Counted from the first letter of the stretch, positions 27,428 to 35,913 are shown. The stretch is 64,000 nt of DNA from Chloroflexota bacterium (GCA_029782215.1 JAKOVD010000002.1:1-64000), one strand, 5' to 3'. Made by a program: numbers and translations. The notes: generated by a model not told the origin, from the sequence alone.

Positions 27428-30400
27428 CTACATGCGGCGATAGGCGGCAGGCGACATCCCGGTCTCGCGATGGAAGACGCGGCTGAAGTAGCTGCTGCTG
27501 GAAAAGCCCAGGTCAAAGGCAATTTCAGTGATGCTTCTGTGCGTGTTCCGTAGGAGATGCTTGGCCTGTTGGATGCGATAACGGTTAAGATACGCCACTG
27601 GCGTCAGGCCCATTTCTTTGTGGAAGCAGCTCGTGAGGTAGTCATCGCTGAGGCCAACATGATCCGCCAGTTCCTGGCGGGAGATGGGTTCTGTGTAATG
27701 CTCGTGGAGATAGGCCATCGCCTGACGCACCAGGCGCTGCGCCTCCATACTCAGTTCGCGTCTGCGTGCCAGGGCGGCATCCAGGTGAGCCAGTGTTTCG
27801 TCGAAGCTAAAGAGGCCCTTGCTCAAGACCTTTGTCACCCCTTGGTTAAGGCGGACCATTTCAGCTTCGGTGAGCGTCTGGCCGGTTACCACGATCACCG
27901 GGATGTTGCGAGTGGCATCGTGGTCGCGCATTGCCTCCAACACGGCAAAGCCGTCCATCTCGGGCATGATCAGGTCCAAAAGCACGAGGTCGATGTGCTC
28001 ATTCCGGAGGACCTCAAGTGCTTCGAGACCATTGCGCGCCTTCAGCACGTGTGCAGAAGACGAACGCGCCTGCACGATTCGAGCATGCATCTCCAGCGTT
28101 TCCGGGTCGTCATCGACCACAAGGAACGCTCGCTGCGAGGCATCCGCTTCCACTGCAAGCCAATGCTGGTCGAGCGCTCGCGTCAGCTCGGCCAGTTCAA
28201 TGGGCTTGGTGAGATAGTCCAGTTCAAGCACCGAACCGCTGTTCTGAAAAATGGAGTAGAAGAGAACCGGAATACCTTGGGTTGCCGGGTTGGTCTTTGT
28301 CGTTTTCAACACCTGCCAGCCTTGTTCCGAGGCCACACTCACATCCAGCACCACAGCAGAGGGAGGCAAGGTCAGCAATTGCGCTTGCCACTGCGATGGT
28401 TGGTCTATCAGTGCCAGATGCACCTCGAACCCGCGTTGCTCCAGGTGCTCGCGCAGCCGCACGTTGGCGGCGGGCGTGGTCGTCAGCACAAGCACGGTAT
28501 CATCCGGCGCGGTGGCAACTGCAGCCGCTGCTGGCACAGCCGGACGCTCCGCGGTGGGCAGCCTGAAGAAGAACGTCGAGCCTTCGCCTTCGAGCCCGGT
28601 CGAGGCAACGCCGATGGTTCCACCGTGCAGTTCCACGAGCCGCCGGCAGACCGCCAGCCCCAGACCCAGGCCGCCATATCCACGGGTGATGCTCCTCTCC
28701 GATCGGCGGAACTCATCGAAGATCGCCCCCTGTTCCTCAAGTGGGATTCCAAGTCCCGTATCGTGTACGATCACGGTGACTGATTCCGGTCCGGGTTCGA
28801 CCGTCAGGCTGACCTCGCCCTTCATCGTGAACTTGATCGCGTTGCTGATCAGATTCAGTGTCACTTGCGACAGGCGAGTACGATCACCCCACACCCATGG
28901 TCCGGATTTCGGCAGGACGGCGCGCCAACCAAGACCCTTGTCGGCTGCCAACCGTCGGCCTGTTTCCGCCACGATATGCAAAGTCTGCCCCAAATCGACA
29001 TACCCATTGCTCAACCGCAGTTGCCCGGCGTCGCTGCTCGCCAGGTCGAGCACATCGCCAATCAAGCGGCCAAGGTGCTGGGCGTTGGCATTCAGACGCT
29101 CGATATCGGTCCGCGCTGAAGGAGGCAGCGGCACATCACCCCGATCGCTGTCGCGTAGAAGAATCTCGCCTAACCCTACAATCATATTCAGCGGCGTGCG
29201 TAGTTCATGGCTAACGGTTGAGAGGAAGCGACTCTTCATCTGGTTTGCCTCTTCAGCCAACCTGCGACCCTCCGTAGCCTCGCGGTACAACTGTGCCGTG
29301 GTGAGTGCAGCCGCCATTTGTTGGACGATCGCGCCGTACAGGTCGAGTTGGTCGGAGTCAAAGGCGACAAAGCCCAGCTGCCCGCGCGGACTCACCAGGG
29401 GCAGCAGCGCCAAACTGAAGGGCTGTCCGGCGGGCAGCATCCCATCGGGAGGAAACTCACGGCAGGCAAAACAGCCAGCCGCCGTGCTGTGCGGCGTGAT
29501 CATTCGCAGTTCGCCAACTGCGACCTGATCGTCGCCCTCAGGCTCGAAGTAGACAACCGCTGCGAAGTTGATCCCCATCTCCGGGAGGTGGCGCGCCAGA
29601 ACGTCGTAGATCTGGCGTTCATCAAGGGCATTCAGAAGGTGGGCCGTCAGCTGGCCGATCCGGTCGAAAGTCCAACGCTGATCGACGACGTAGCGTCTGT
29701 GCCGCCGCCAAATAGCGGCGGCAATGACACTGCGCGCCTCTTCCAGAAGGCTGCGTGCCTTTTCATGACGGGCGGCCTCTGACCAGCGGTCGATCAGTGC
29801 AGGTAACTCGTCGCGCACAATCGCAGAAGTGGCCTGCCAAATCGCTGCGTCATCCCAGCCTTTGGACGTTTGCCAGAGAATCGCCTCGATCATGTCTGGA
29901 AGTGCGCTCGGGTTCTCGTATTCAACGCTGTCGATGAGAGCAGCGGTCAGGCGGCGCCTCAGGGACCTGATCTCCTCAGGTTCGCCTGCAAGTGAAATAC
30001 CCGGCTCAGCGCGCTGGTGAGGCGCACCTGTACGGCCGCAGCCACAAGACTCTCTCAACACAAGGTGAGCGGCGACTTTCACCGTATCACCCAACACGGC
30101 CGGCCTCTCGATGCGAAATAAGAGTTGCTCGACGGCTCGATAGCCCATTTCGAACAGTGGCACCGAGACGCTCGTTAACGCAGGTTCCTGGACAGCGCTC
30201 TCGGGCCGGTCGTCAAAACCAATCATGGCAACATCATCTGGAACCTTGAGGCCCCGTTCGTTGAGCGCCTGCAAGGCTCCCAATGCCGACTCATCGTTGC
30301 TGGCCAACACCGCTGTGAAAGTGGCGCCGGTGGCCATGATCTGCCGCATCGCCTCGTAACCGCCTGCATAGATGTGCCGTCCGTACGCAACGATGCGCTC

Positions 30401-30934
30401 ATCATGTTCGAATCCGTGACGCAGCAGCGCCGTTCGATAGGCCGCAAGCCGGGCGCCTGTATCCCCTGCCAGGTCCTCAGGGCTGCCGGCAATGAAAGCG
30501 ATGCGCCGGTGACCGTGGCCAACAAGATGTTGCATGGCCGCGCCGATTCCGGCGGCATTGTCCGCAACGATGGTTGGGCCCGGCTCCCCGGAAGCAATGA
30601 ACAGGACAGGATGGCCAACAGCAATCAAGTCCTGCAGATAGCGTGAGCGCGCCTGGGTGTGCAGCGGGTTGACGGCAATGAGCCCATCCGTGTTCCAGGG
30701 ACCAATCGGAATGAAGTCAGTTTCTGTCGATAACACCGGCCAGGCGGGACGAAGAGGATCTGTTGCCATGGCCGATGGTCCCATACCGCAGCCCAATAGT
30801 AGGTTGCAGCCACTGTCTGCCGCAGCCTGTCGAATGCCGCGGTAGATAGGTTCCAGGTAACTAAGCGGCGTTGCTGTCCAGTAGTACTGCCAGCCCGCCA
30901 GGACACCAATGGTGTGGCCTTTTGATGAAGGCAT
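27428..30934 (-). CDS. Hybrid sensor: LacI-type sugar-binding core, GAF, histidine kinase, two receivers, AraC domain
   Basis: A 1168-residue single-chain regulator. Residues 5-310 form a LacI/periplasmic-binding-type ligand core (HTIGVLAGWQYY, IGFDDRPESAVQEPALTSV), with no LacI helix-turn-helix and no membrane span, so sensing is cytoplasmic. A linker and a GAF-like region (about 430-550) follow. The kinase has the H-box FLSTVSHELRTPLN near 575, the N-box LNLISNAIKFT, DTGLGIP and GLGLGLAVC. Receiver 1 (811-930) is degenerate in its acidic pair. Receiver 2 (932-1062) is canonical (VVDDDP, LLDLIMPEMDG, LSKG). The C-terminus is an AraC two-helix DNA-binding domain. Start ATG 30934 follows AAGAGG. 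A TTG at 30973 would add 13 residues. It probably activates the adjacent beta-glucan operon. Confidence 0.9.
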   Translation of the reverse strand: MPSSKGHTIGVLAGWQYYWTATPLSYLEPIYRGIRQAAADSGCNLLLGCGMGPSAMATDPLRPAWPVLSTETDFIPIGPWNTDGLIAVNPLHTQARSRYLQDLIAVGHPVLFIASGEPGPTIVADNAAGIGAAMQHLVGHGHRRIAFIAGSPEDLAGDTGARLAAYRTALLRHGFEHDERIVAYGRHIYAGGYEAMRQIMATGATFTAVLASNDESALGALQALNERGLKVPDDVAMIGFDDRPESAVQEPALTSVSVPLFEMGYRAVEQLLFRIERPAVLGDTVKVAAHLVLRESCGCGRTGAPHQRAEPGISLAGEPEEIRSLRRRLTAALIDSVEYENPSALPDMIEAILWQTSKGWDDAAIWQATSAIVRDELPALIDRWSEAARHEKARSLLEEARSVIAAAIWRRHRRYVVDQRWTFDRIGQLTAHLLNALDERQIYDVLARHLPEMGINFAAVVYFEPEGDDQVAVGELRMITPHSTAAGCFACREFPPDGMLPAGQPFSLALLPLVSPRGQLGFVAFDSDQLDLYGAIVQQMAAALTTAQLYREATEGRRLAEEANQMKSRFLSTVSHELRTPLNMIVGLGEILLRDSDRGDVPLPPSARTDIERLNANAQHLGRLIGDVLDLASSDAGQLRLSNGYVDLGQTLHIVAETGRRLAADKGLGWRAVLPKSGPWVWGDRTRLSQVTLNLISNAIKFTMKGEVSLTVEPGPESVTVIVHDTGLGIPLEEQGAIFDEFRRSERSITRGYGGLGLGLAVCRRLVELHGGTIGVASTGLEGEGSTFFFRLPTAERPAVPAAAAVATAPDDTVLVLTTTPAANVRLREHLEQRGFEVHLALIDQPSQWQAQLLTLPPSAVVLDVSVASEQGWQVLKTTKTNPATQGIPVLFYSIFQNSGSVLELDYLTKPIELAELTRALDQHWLAVEADASQRAFLVVDDDPETLEMHARIVQARSSSAHVLKARNGLEALEVLRNEHIDLVLLDLIMPEMDGFAVLEAMRDHDATRNIPVIVVTGQTLTEAEMVRLNQGVTKVLSKGLFSFDETLAHLDAALARRRELSMEAQRLVRQAMAYLHEHYTEPISRQELADHVGLSDDYLTSCFHKEMGLTPVAYLNRYRIQQAKHLLRNTHRSITEIAFDLGFSSSSYFSRVFHRETGMSPAAYRRM

Positions 30935-31002
30935 GCGCAGCCAGCCTCTTTTGGGCGCGGGATGCGGTCGCAAACTGACCGCTGTCAGCGAACCCGGACA
31001 GA

Positions 31003-31031
31003 AGTGTACTTCCCGCCTTGACGTGTGTCAA
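31003..31031 (-). promoter_or_regulatory. Promoter of the hybrid sensor gene
   Basis: On the - strand, TTGACA (31026-31031) and TACACT (31003-31008) are spaced by 17 bases. Transcription would begin about 60 bases before ATG 30934. Confidence 0.8.
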
Positions 31032-31062
31032 CAGCGTGCAGACGAGACTGACATTCGTCTTC

Positions 31063-31091
31063 TTGCTGCTCCGGTCCTGCGCGCATACAAT
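31063..31091 (+). promoter_or_regulatory. Promoter of tRNA-Arg copy 1
   Basis: TTGCTG at 31063-31068 and TACAAT at 31086-31091 are spaced by 17 bases. The tRNA starts 20 bases after. It is divergent from the hybrid sensor promoter. Confidence 0.75.
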
Positions 31092-31110
31092 AGCCACGTC
31101 AGCCGACTTT

Positions 31111-31183
31111 GCCCACGTAGCTCAGGGGATAGAGCACTTGCCTCCGGAGCAAGGGGTCGCAGGTTCAAATCCTGCCGTGGGTA
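31111..31183 (+). tRNA. tRNA-Arg (CCG), copy 1
   Basis: The acceptor strands GCCCACG and CGTGGGT pair (the first pair is G-U), the anticodon loop CTCCGGA gives CCG, and the T-loop is GTTCAAAT. CCA is not encoded. Confidence 0.96.
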
Positions 31184-31294
31184 CTGCGCCACAACAGATG
31201 GGGCTCACCTGCGCCGGCCCGAACGGGTCGAAGCAGGGCGCGAGCTGCTTTGGGCGCTGGCTGTCAATACTGTACAGAGAAGACCGGAGTCAGG

Positions 31295-31687
31295 ATGCAA
31301 GTGATATTCGATGATGCTGAGATTCGGGCGGCCGAGCGCAGGCTCGTGGAAGCTTTGGAGTCTCCCGATGCCACCGCCTGGGTGTACGAGTACACCCAGG
31401 ACGCGACTTTCGTCCATCCCTCCGCTCCGGCGATTCAGGGACGTGAAGCCCTGTTGCAGTTTGCCAGGTCGATGGCCCCGTTGTCGTCGGTTGTCATCAC
31501 ACCGATACGAACCGAGGGCCAGGGAACACTGGCGTATGTCTACGGCCGGGGCACATGGGTCAACGGTCGTCCACCGGCGGGAGGCAGCCAGAGCAGGGTC
31601 CGCCTGGTCATTGTCTGGCGCAAAGAAGGCGATGGAAAGTGGCGGATTGCGCTGGAGATCATGACTGCGGATGCAGCGGACGTATAG
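31295..31687 (+). CDS. NTF2-like/SnoaL-fold small protein
   Basis: A 130-residue protein with the NTF2-like cone fold pattern: two N-terminal helices, YTQDATFVHP (metal or ligand strand), the AIQGREALLQFARS helix, then four strands ending WRKEGDGKWRIALEIMT. Families of this type include small isomerases, limonene-epoxide-hydrolase-like enzymes and nuclease-tolerance proteins, so no reaction can be assigned. I chose ATG 31295 (MQVIFDD) after GGAG. The frame opens 15 codons earlier. It lies between two identical tRNA-Arg genes. Confidence 0.78.
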   Translation: MQVIFDDAEIRAAERRLVEALESPDATAWVYEYTQDATFVHPSAPAIQGREALLQFARSMAPLSSVVITPIRTEGQGTLAYVYGRGTWVNGRPPAGGSQSRVRLVIVWRKEGDGKWRIALEIMTADAADV

Positions 31688-31776
31688 ACGCCGAGTGGCA
31701 CGAGCGTTCGCTCGTGTGGCTCCAGAACGGCCGCCGGCTTCGAACTGAAGATCGCTCTCTTTGTCCTTGCTCTCAG

Positions 31777-31808
31777 CCTGAGTTTCCTCCTCCAGGTAGC
31801 AACTCAGG
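31777..31808 (+). repeat. Inverted repeat ahead of tRNA-Arg copy 2
   Basis: CCTGAGTT at 31777-31784 pairs exactly with AACTCAGG at 31801-31808, 11 bases before the tRNA. It may mark a processing site, since no separate promoter is apparent for this tRNA. Confidence 0.45.
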
Positions 31809-31819
31809 TAAGGTAATAC

Positions 31820-31892
31820 GCCCACGTAGCTCAGGGGATAGAGCACTTGCCTCCGGAGCAAGGGGGCGCAGGTTCAAATCCTGCCGTGGGTA
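31820..31892 (+). tRNA. tRNA-Arg (CCG), copy 2
   Basis: Identical to copy 1 except one base in the variable loop (G for T). The flanking DNA is not conserved between the two copies. No clear promoter of its own was found, so it may be cut from a transcript reading through the NTF2-like gene. Confidence 0.96.
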
Positions 31893-31986
31893 CTTTAGCC
31901 GAAATGAGGTCTTGTTCGTAGACGAAGTTGAGTCAGCCCCACCCTGCTGAGATGGGGGAGGGCATTTTGGCGTTGGCGGAGGTCAG

Positions 31987-33990
31987 ATGAAGGTCATCCT
32001 TGTGGCTATGTCGCTGATAGTGCTGGTTGTCGCCGTCAATTTCGCTCTCCTTGCACCGGTGGCGGGGCGGGGGGCGGTGGTGGGGTCTTTAGGCTCGGGC
32101 GGTGCGACCGCTCTCAGCCACAACGTGTCGCTGGTCGGACAGATTGGGGGCGCCGTCGATGCGGTGGCAGTCGGGGGCCCCTACGCCTACATCGGCGTCG
32201 GCCCGCGGCTGGTGGTCCTGGATATCGGCAATCCGGCGCCCCCACTCAAGGTGGGGGAGACCGGTGTGATGCCAGGGATTGTCAAGGATGTGGCCGTTGC
32301 CGGGAGCTATGCCTACGTGGCGGATGCCGAGGCCGGCCTGCGGGTGGTAAACGTCGCCAACCCGGCGGCGCCTGCAGAAGTAGGCTTCTATGACACGCCT
32401 GGGTATGCCGAAGGGGTCGCGGTGGCGGGACACTATGCCTACGTGGCGGATAACGATCACGGGTTGCGGGTGGTGGACATCACCAACCCGGCGGCGCCCG
32501 CAGAAGTGGGCTTCTACGACACGCCAGGAAAGGCCCATGGGGTTGCTGTCGTGGGAAACTATGCCTACGTGACAGACGACACGGCGGGCCTACGGGTGGT
32601 AAGCATCGCCAACCCGGTCGCGCCAGCCTCGGTAGGGTTCTACGACACGCCGGGCTCTGCCTATGGCGTGGCCGTGGTTGGGAACTATGCCTATGTGGCG
32701 GACGATACGGCTGGGCTGCGGGTGGTGAGCATCGCCAACCCGGCCGCGCCGGCCTCGGTAGGCGCCTATGACACCCCAGGAGCGGCGTTGGGCGTCGCCA
32801 TTGCCGGAAGCTATGCCTACGTGGCAGACAACGAAGGCGGGCTGCGGGTGGTGAACATCGCCAACCCGGCAAAGCCGGCGGCGACGGGATTCTACGATAC
32901 GCCGGGCTATGCCGACAGCGTTGCCGTGGTTGGGAGCTACGCCTATGTGGCGGACGACACGAGCGGGCTGCGGGTGGTGAATGTCGCCAACCCGGCGGCG
33001 CCCACGTCGACAGGGTGGTACGATACACCGGGCTATGTGTCCGGCAACGCCGTGATTGGGAACGACGCGTATGTGGTCGATGGCTTTGGCGGGCTGCGGG
33101 TGCTGAACGTCGCCGACCCGGCGGCGCCCGTGGCGATGGGTTTCTACGACACGCCGGGAGATGCCTGGGATGTTGCCGTGTCCGGCAGCCATGCCTATGT
33201 GGCAGCCTGGGACGCCGGGCTGAGGGTGGTGGACATCTCCAATGCGGCGGCGCCACATGAGGTGGGGTTCTATGATACGCCGGGTGAGGCCGCCGGCGTT
33301 GCCGTGTCCGGCAACGATGCCCATGTGGCGGACGGTCTGACTGGATTGGCCGTGGTGAACGTCACCAATCCGGCGGCGCCTACCGTGGCGGGGTACTACA
33401 ATACGCCTGGTCGAGCCTATGCTGTGGCCGTGTCCGGTAACTACGCCTATGTGGCAGACTATGGGAAGGGACTGCGGGTGGTCAACATCGCCAATCCAGC
33501 CAAGCCGGCGGAGGTAGGGTCCTATGTCACGCCGGGAGAAGCCGTGGGCATCTTTGTGGAGGGCAACTACGCCTATGTGGCTGATGGATTGGCCGGATTG
33601 CGGGTGGTAAACGTTGCCAACCCGGCGAAGCCAGTGGAAACGGGGCATTACGACACGCCAGGATATGCGTGGGGCGTCGCCGTGTCCGGGAGCTATGCCT
33701 ACGTAGCGGACGACGCCAACGGACTGCGCGTGGTGAACATCGCCAACCCGGCGGCGCCAGCGGAAGTTGGATACTACGACACGCCGGGATATGCCGTGGA
33801 TGCTGCTGTGGCCGGTAGCGGCGTCCAGGTGGCGGACGAGGGAGGCGGCTTGTTTCTGCTGCGCTACACGGGCGATGATCCTACGCCCACCAGCACGCCC
33901 ACGATGACCCCCACATCACCTGCTCCATCGATGCGGGCGTATCTGCCCCTGCTTCTGCATAGCTCTTCTGGAATGTTGGCTTTGCCCTGA
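31987..33990 (+). CDS. Secreted LVIVD-repeat propeller protein with Chloroflexota-type C-terminal tail
   Basis: A 667-residue secreted protein. An uncleaved-looking signal helix (MKVILVAMSLIVLVVAV) leads into 13 full and one partial repeat of 42 residues from about residue 55 to 640. The repeat consensus is VAVxGxYAYVADxxxGLRVV followed by NIANPAAPAEVGFYDTPG, the LVIVD motif family, which forms beta-propellers. The DNA repeats are 126 bases and strongly conserved, a sign of recent expansion or homogenisation. The C-terminus is a Thr/Pro linker (PTPTSTPTMTPTSPAPS), then AYLPLLLH and a short tail, a motif I associate with surface proteins of Chloroflexota. Ligand unknown. ATG 31987 follows GGAGG. 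Confidence 0.9.
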   Translation: MKVILVAMSLIVLVVAVNFALLAPVAGRGAVVGSLGSGGATALSHNVSLVGQIGGAVDAVAVGGPYAYIGVGPRLVVLDIGNPAPPLKVGETGVMPGIVKDVAVAGSYAYVADAEAGLRVVNVANPAAPAEVGFYDTPGYAEGVAVAGHYAYVADNDHGLRVVDITNPAAPAEVGFYDTPGKAHGVAVVGNYAYVTDDTAGLRVVSIANPVAPASVGFYDTPGSAYGVAVVGNYAYVADDTAGLRVVSIANPAAPASVGAYDTPGAALGVAIAGSYAYVADNEGGLRVVNIANPAKPAATGFYDTPGYADSVAVVGSYAYVADDTSGLRVVNVANPAAPTSTGWYDTPGYVSGNAVIGNDAYVVDGFGGLRVLNVADPAAPVAMGFYDTPGDAWDVAVSGSHAYVAAWDAGLRVVDISNAAAPHEVGFYDTPGEAAGVAVSGNDAHVADGLTGLAVVNVTNPAAPTVAGYYNTPGRAYAVAVSGNYAYVADYGKGLRVVNIANPAKPAEVGSYVTPGEAVGIFVEGNYAYVADGLAGLRVVNVANPAKPVETGHYDTPGYAWGVAVSGSYAYVADDANGLRVVNIANPAAPAEVGYYDTPGYAVDAAVAGSGVQVADEGGGLFLLRYTGDDPTPTSTPTMTPTSPAPSMRAYLPLLLHSSSGMLALP

Positions 33991-34418
33991 GGCCGGGGGC
34001 AGGTCCCGGCAGCTTCCGTCCCTGTGCAGCCGTAACCAGCACGCCAGGAGTGCCCGGCCCATTCTCGGAGTTCAGAACCACGGAACGCCAGACGACACTG
34101 GGTACCCGGTCCCCGTGTGCTCAAGCTACCGCAATTCTGGTTGACTTACGTCCCCCTGGTGTTGAGGTGGGGCCTCTGGCTCAGGAAGTGACTGCACCGG
34201 TTGCGATCGAACGACAACTTCTCGACGCACAGACGTGGCCCCATGATGTGCACACGCTGAGGACCCTGGCCGTCTCTGTGCTCGCTCCTGTCGGGATCAT
34301 GCTGCTTCGTGTGGCGTTGAACAGGGTCTTGGGCTGGTCCCTTTGACAGGATACACAGGACAGTTCGGTCTCGTGGTAGACTTTGGCTCTCAGCTGCCCG
34401 TAAGTCGTGAGGTGAACG
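33991..34418. other. Intergenic region with a possible gene remnant
   Basis: This 428-base gap has no confident gene. An open + frame runs to a stop at 34344-34346. Its last 45 codons encode LLDAQTWPHDVHTLRTL followed by a hydrophobic helix (AVSVLAPVGIMLLRVAL). This resembles the C-terminal helix of a membrane protein, preceded by the tail of a cytoplasmic domain. No start or ribosome site supports an intact gene. Confidence 0.4.
34130..34346 (+). pseudogene. Possible decayed 3' end of a membrane protein gene
   Basis: The open frame reads VDLRPPGVEVGPLAQEVTA and then the WPHDVHTLRTL segment and one hydrophobic helix before a stop. The composition looks coding only in this 3' part. It could equally be a chance frame. 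The parent gene is not present in the window. Confidence 0.25.
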
Positions 34419-34874
34419 ATGCCCACCCCTAAGCAGGCTGCCGCCCGCGCCGCGCCCGCTGCCATCACACCCGAAGGTCTCATGGCCGGATGGTCTCCGG
34501 AGGTGCGCGGGCTTGCCCAGGTGTTACGCAGCCTCATCCTGAACGTGGCGCCCGCTGCCACCGAGATCGCCTACCCGGTCTGGAAAGGCATCGGCTACCA
34601 TCACGGGGCGACCGGCTACTTCTGCGCCATCTTTCCTGCGGAAGATGGCGTCAAGCTGGGCTTTGAGTTTGGCGTCCTGCTGCCTGATCCCGAAGGCCTC
34701 CTGGTGGGCACAGGTAAGCAAGTCCGCTATGTCCACATTGCCGACGCCGCGCAGATTCCGGTCGACGCGATCAAGCGCCTGATCGTCGCTGCCCTCAGCC
34801 TGCCCGAAGGCAGAGAGGCCAGGCTTAGCATGGTCAGGGCTGGCGCCAGGCAGTTGCCCACTTCGCACTTGTGA
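34419..34874 (+). CDS. DUF1801 (YdhG-like) domain protein
   Basis: A 151-residue cytoplasmic protein with an Ala/Pro-rich head (residues 1-18) and a DUF1801 domain to residue 135. The core shows APAATEIAYPVWKGIGYHH, then a strand pair with GYFCAIFPAEDGVKLGFEFG, and the closing RYVHIADAAQIPVDAIKRL helix. This fold (YdhG/YobA-like) has no assigned enzymatic reaction that I know. ATG 34419 follows GTGAGGTG. It is 24 bases upstream of the next gene, so the two are probably co-transcribed. Confidence 0.8.
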   Translation: MPTPKQAAARAAPAAITPEGLMAGWSPEVRGLAQVLRSLILNVAPAATEIAYPVWKGIGYHHGATGYFCAIFPAEDGVKLGFEFGVLLPDPEGLLVGTGKQVRYVHIADAAQIPVDAIKRLIVAALSLPEGREARLSMVRAGARQLPTSHL

Positions 34875-34898
34875 TCATCTCCTATTCCGGAGCAAACC

Positions 34899-35825
34899 AT
34901 GAAACACAACCTGCCAGAGGACCTCAATCCCTATACCAAGAAAAAATTCGAGGCGATCCACACCTACGATCCCTATGAGGGTGCGATCAAGGAGCTGAAC
35001 CAGAGTTTCCACAACAGCTACAACCTGCTCATCCACAAGGTGCACGGCACGCTGGGGACGGCAGACGTCCCCGTGATCGTCATGCACGGCAGCCAGGCAA
35101 CGCTGTTCCACAACGGCAGGCTCGAAACGGTCGATGTGATCCCCTACCTCTATCACCTGGTCAAAGCGATCAGTCACGTCTCCTTTGGGGTCTACGTCAC
35201 CCTGGCAGGCAACGGCTGGGGGCCGCTTCAGGCCGACTGCCGCGCCGACCTGGAGGTGAAGCGCGGCCTGGTCGACAAGGCCTTGTCCGTGCTCGACGAG
35301 GAGTCGATTCCGTCCAACTACGCCGGCGTCCAGCGCCGCACGCTGGAGAATGCCCTGGCGCTGATCGAGGAGGTGCTCGTCTCAGGGCAGGTGGAGGCAG
35401 ACCATCTGGCTGCCTTTGGCCGCGCCAACGCCCCCCTCTACCTGGACAACGCTGCCCTCGGCACCATTCTGGAGCTGGACGTGCTGCATGAGACGGTGTC
35501 GCGCTGGCGTGAGCAGATGGGGCCCGCGGCCTGGGACGCGCTCTACGTCGTTATCTGCGGCGGACACCAGGCGCGCTACCGCGAGGTGAGCAAGCAGTAT
35601 TTCCAGAAGCTGCTGCACGACCAGGAGAGTCTTGACGCCGACCAGGAAAACCGCGTGGTCTACGCCGAACACATCTACGAATTCGATGCGGCCCTGGACC
35701 TGCTGGCGCGCCACCTGGTCGACCAACAGGCGTCGCTGGCGCTTTTTGCGAGCCGCACCCGCTTGCAGCAGGACCTGATGTCGGATGGGGCCGCCGCCTA
35801 TTTGCGCGAGCTGCTGCCCGACTAA
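34899..35825 (+). CDS. Uncharacterised 308-residue protein
   Basis: I do not recognise this protein. It is soluble, with no signal peptide or membrane span. The first half (residues 50-120) has alternating strands with VPVIVMHGSQATLFHNGR and VSFGVYVTLAGNGWG. The second half is helical and acidic (residues 120-300), with a YVVICGGHQARYREVSKQYF segment near 225 and many Leu-rich helices. No catalytic signature is visible to me. ATG 34899 follows GGAG. It follows the DUF1801 gene closely, and the next gene begins after a 175-base gap with an inverted repeat. Confidence 0.7.
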   Translation: MKHNLPEDLNPYTKKKFEAIHTYDPYEGAIKELNQSFHNSYNLLIHKVHGTLGTADVPVIVMHGSQATLFHNGRLETVDVIPYLYHLVKAISHVSFGVYVTLAGNGWGPLQADCRADLEVKRGLVDKALSVLDEESIPSNYAGVQRRTLENALALIEEVLVSGQVEADHLAAFGRANAPLYLDNAALGTILELDVLHETVSRWREQMGPAAWDALYVVICGGHQARYREVSKQYFQKLLHDQESLDADQENRVVYAEHIYEFDAALDLLARHLVDQQASLALFASRTRLQQDLMSDGAAAYLRELLPD

Positions 35826-35856
35826 AGGGCAGCACAAGCGATCGGGCGACGCCCGC

Positions 35857-35913
35857 CTGGACGTTACAGACAGCGAGGTGAAATCGGCCTAGAATAGACG
35901 TGTGAACGTCCAG
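35857..35913. promoter_or_regulatory. Inverted repeat bracketing a -10-like box
   Basis: CTGGACGTT at 35857-35865 is the exact complement of AACGTCCAG at 35905-35913. Between them lies TAGAAT at 35890-35895, which could be the -10 box of the methyltransferase gene. The layout suggests operator half-sites or an mRNA hairpin. Confidence 0.4.

Noticed and set aside
31111-31895. tRNA-Arg copies as att sites of an integrated element
   Set aside because: The repeats cover the whole tRNA rather than its 3' part, the interval is only about 0.6 kb, and there is no integrase.
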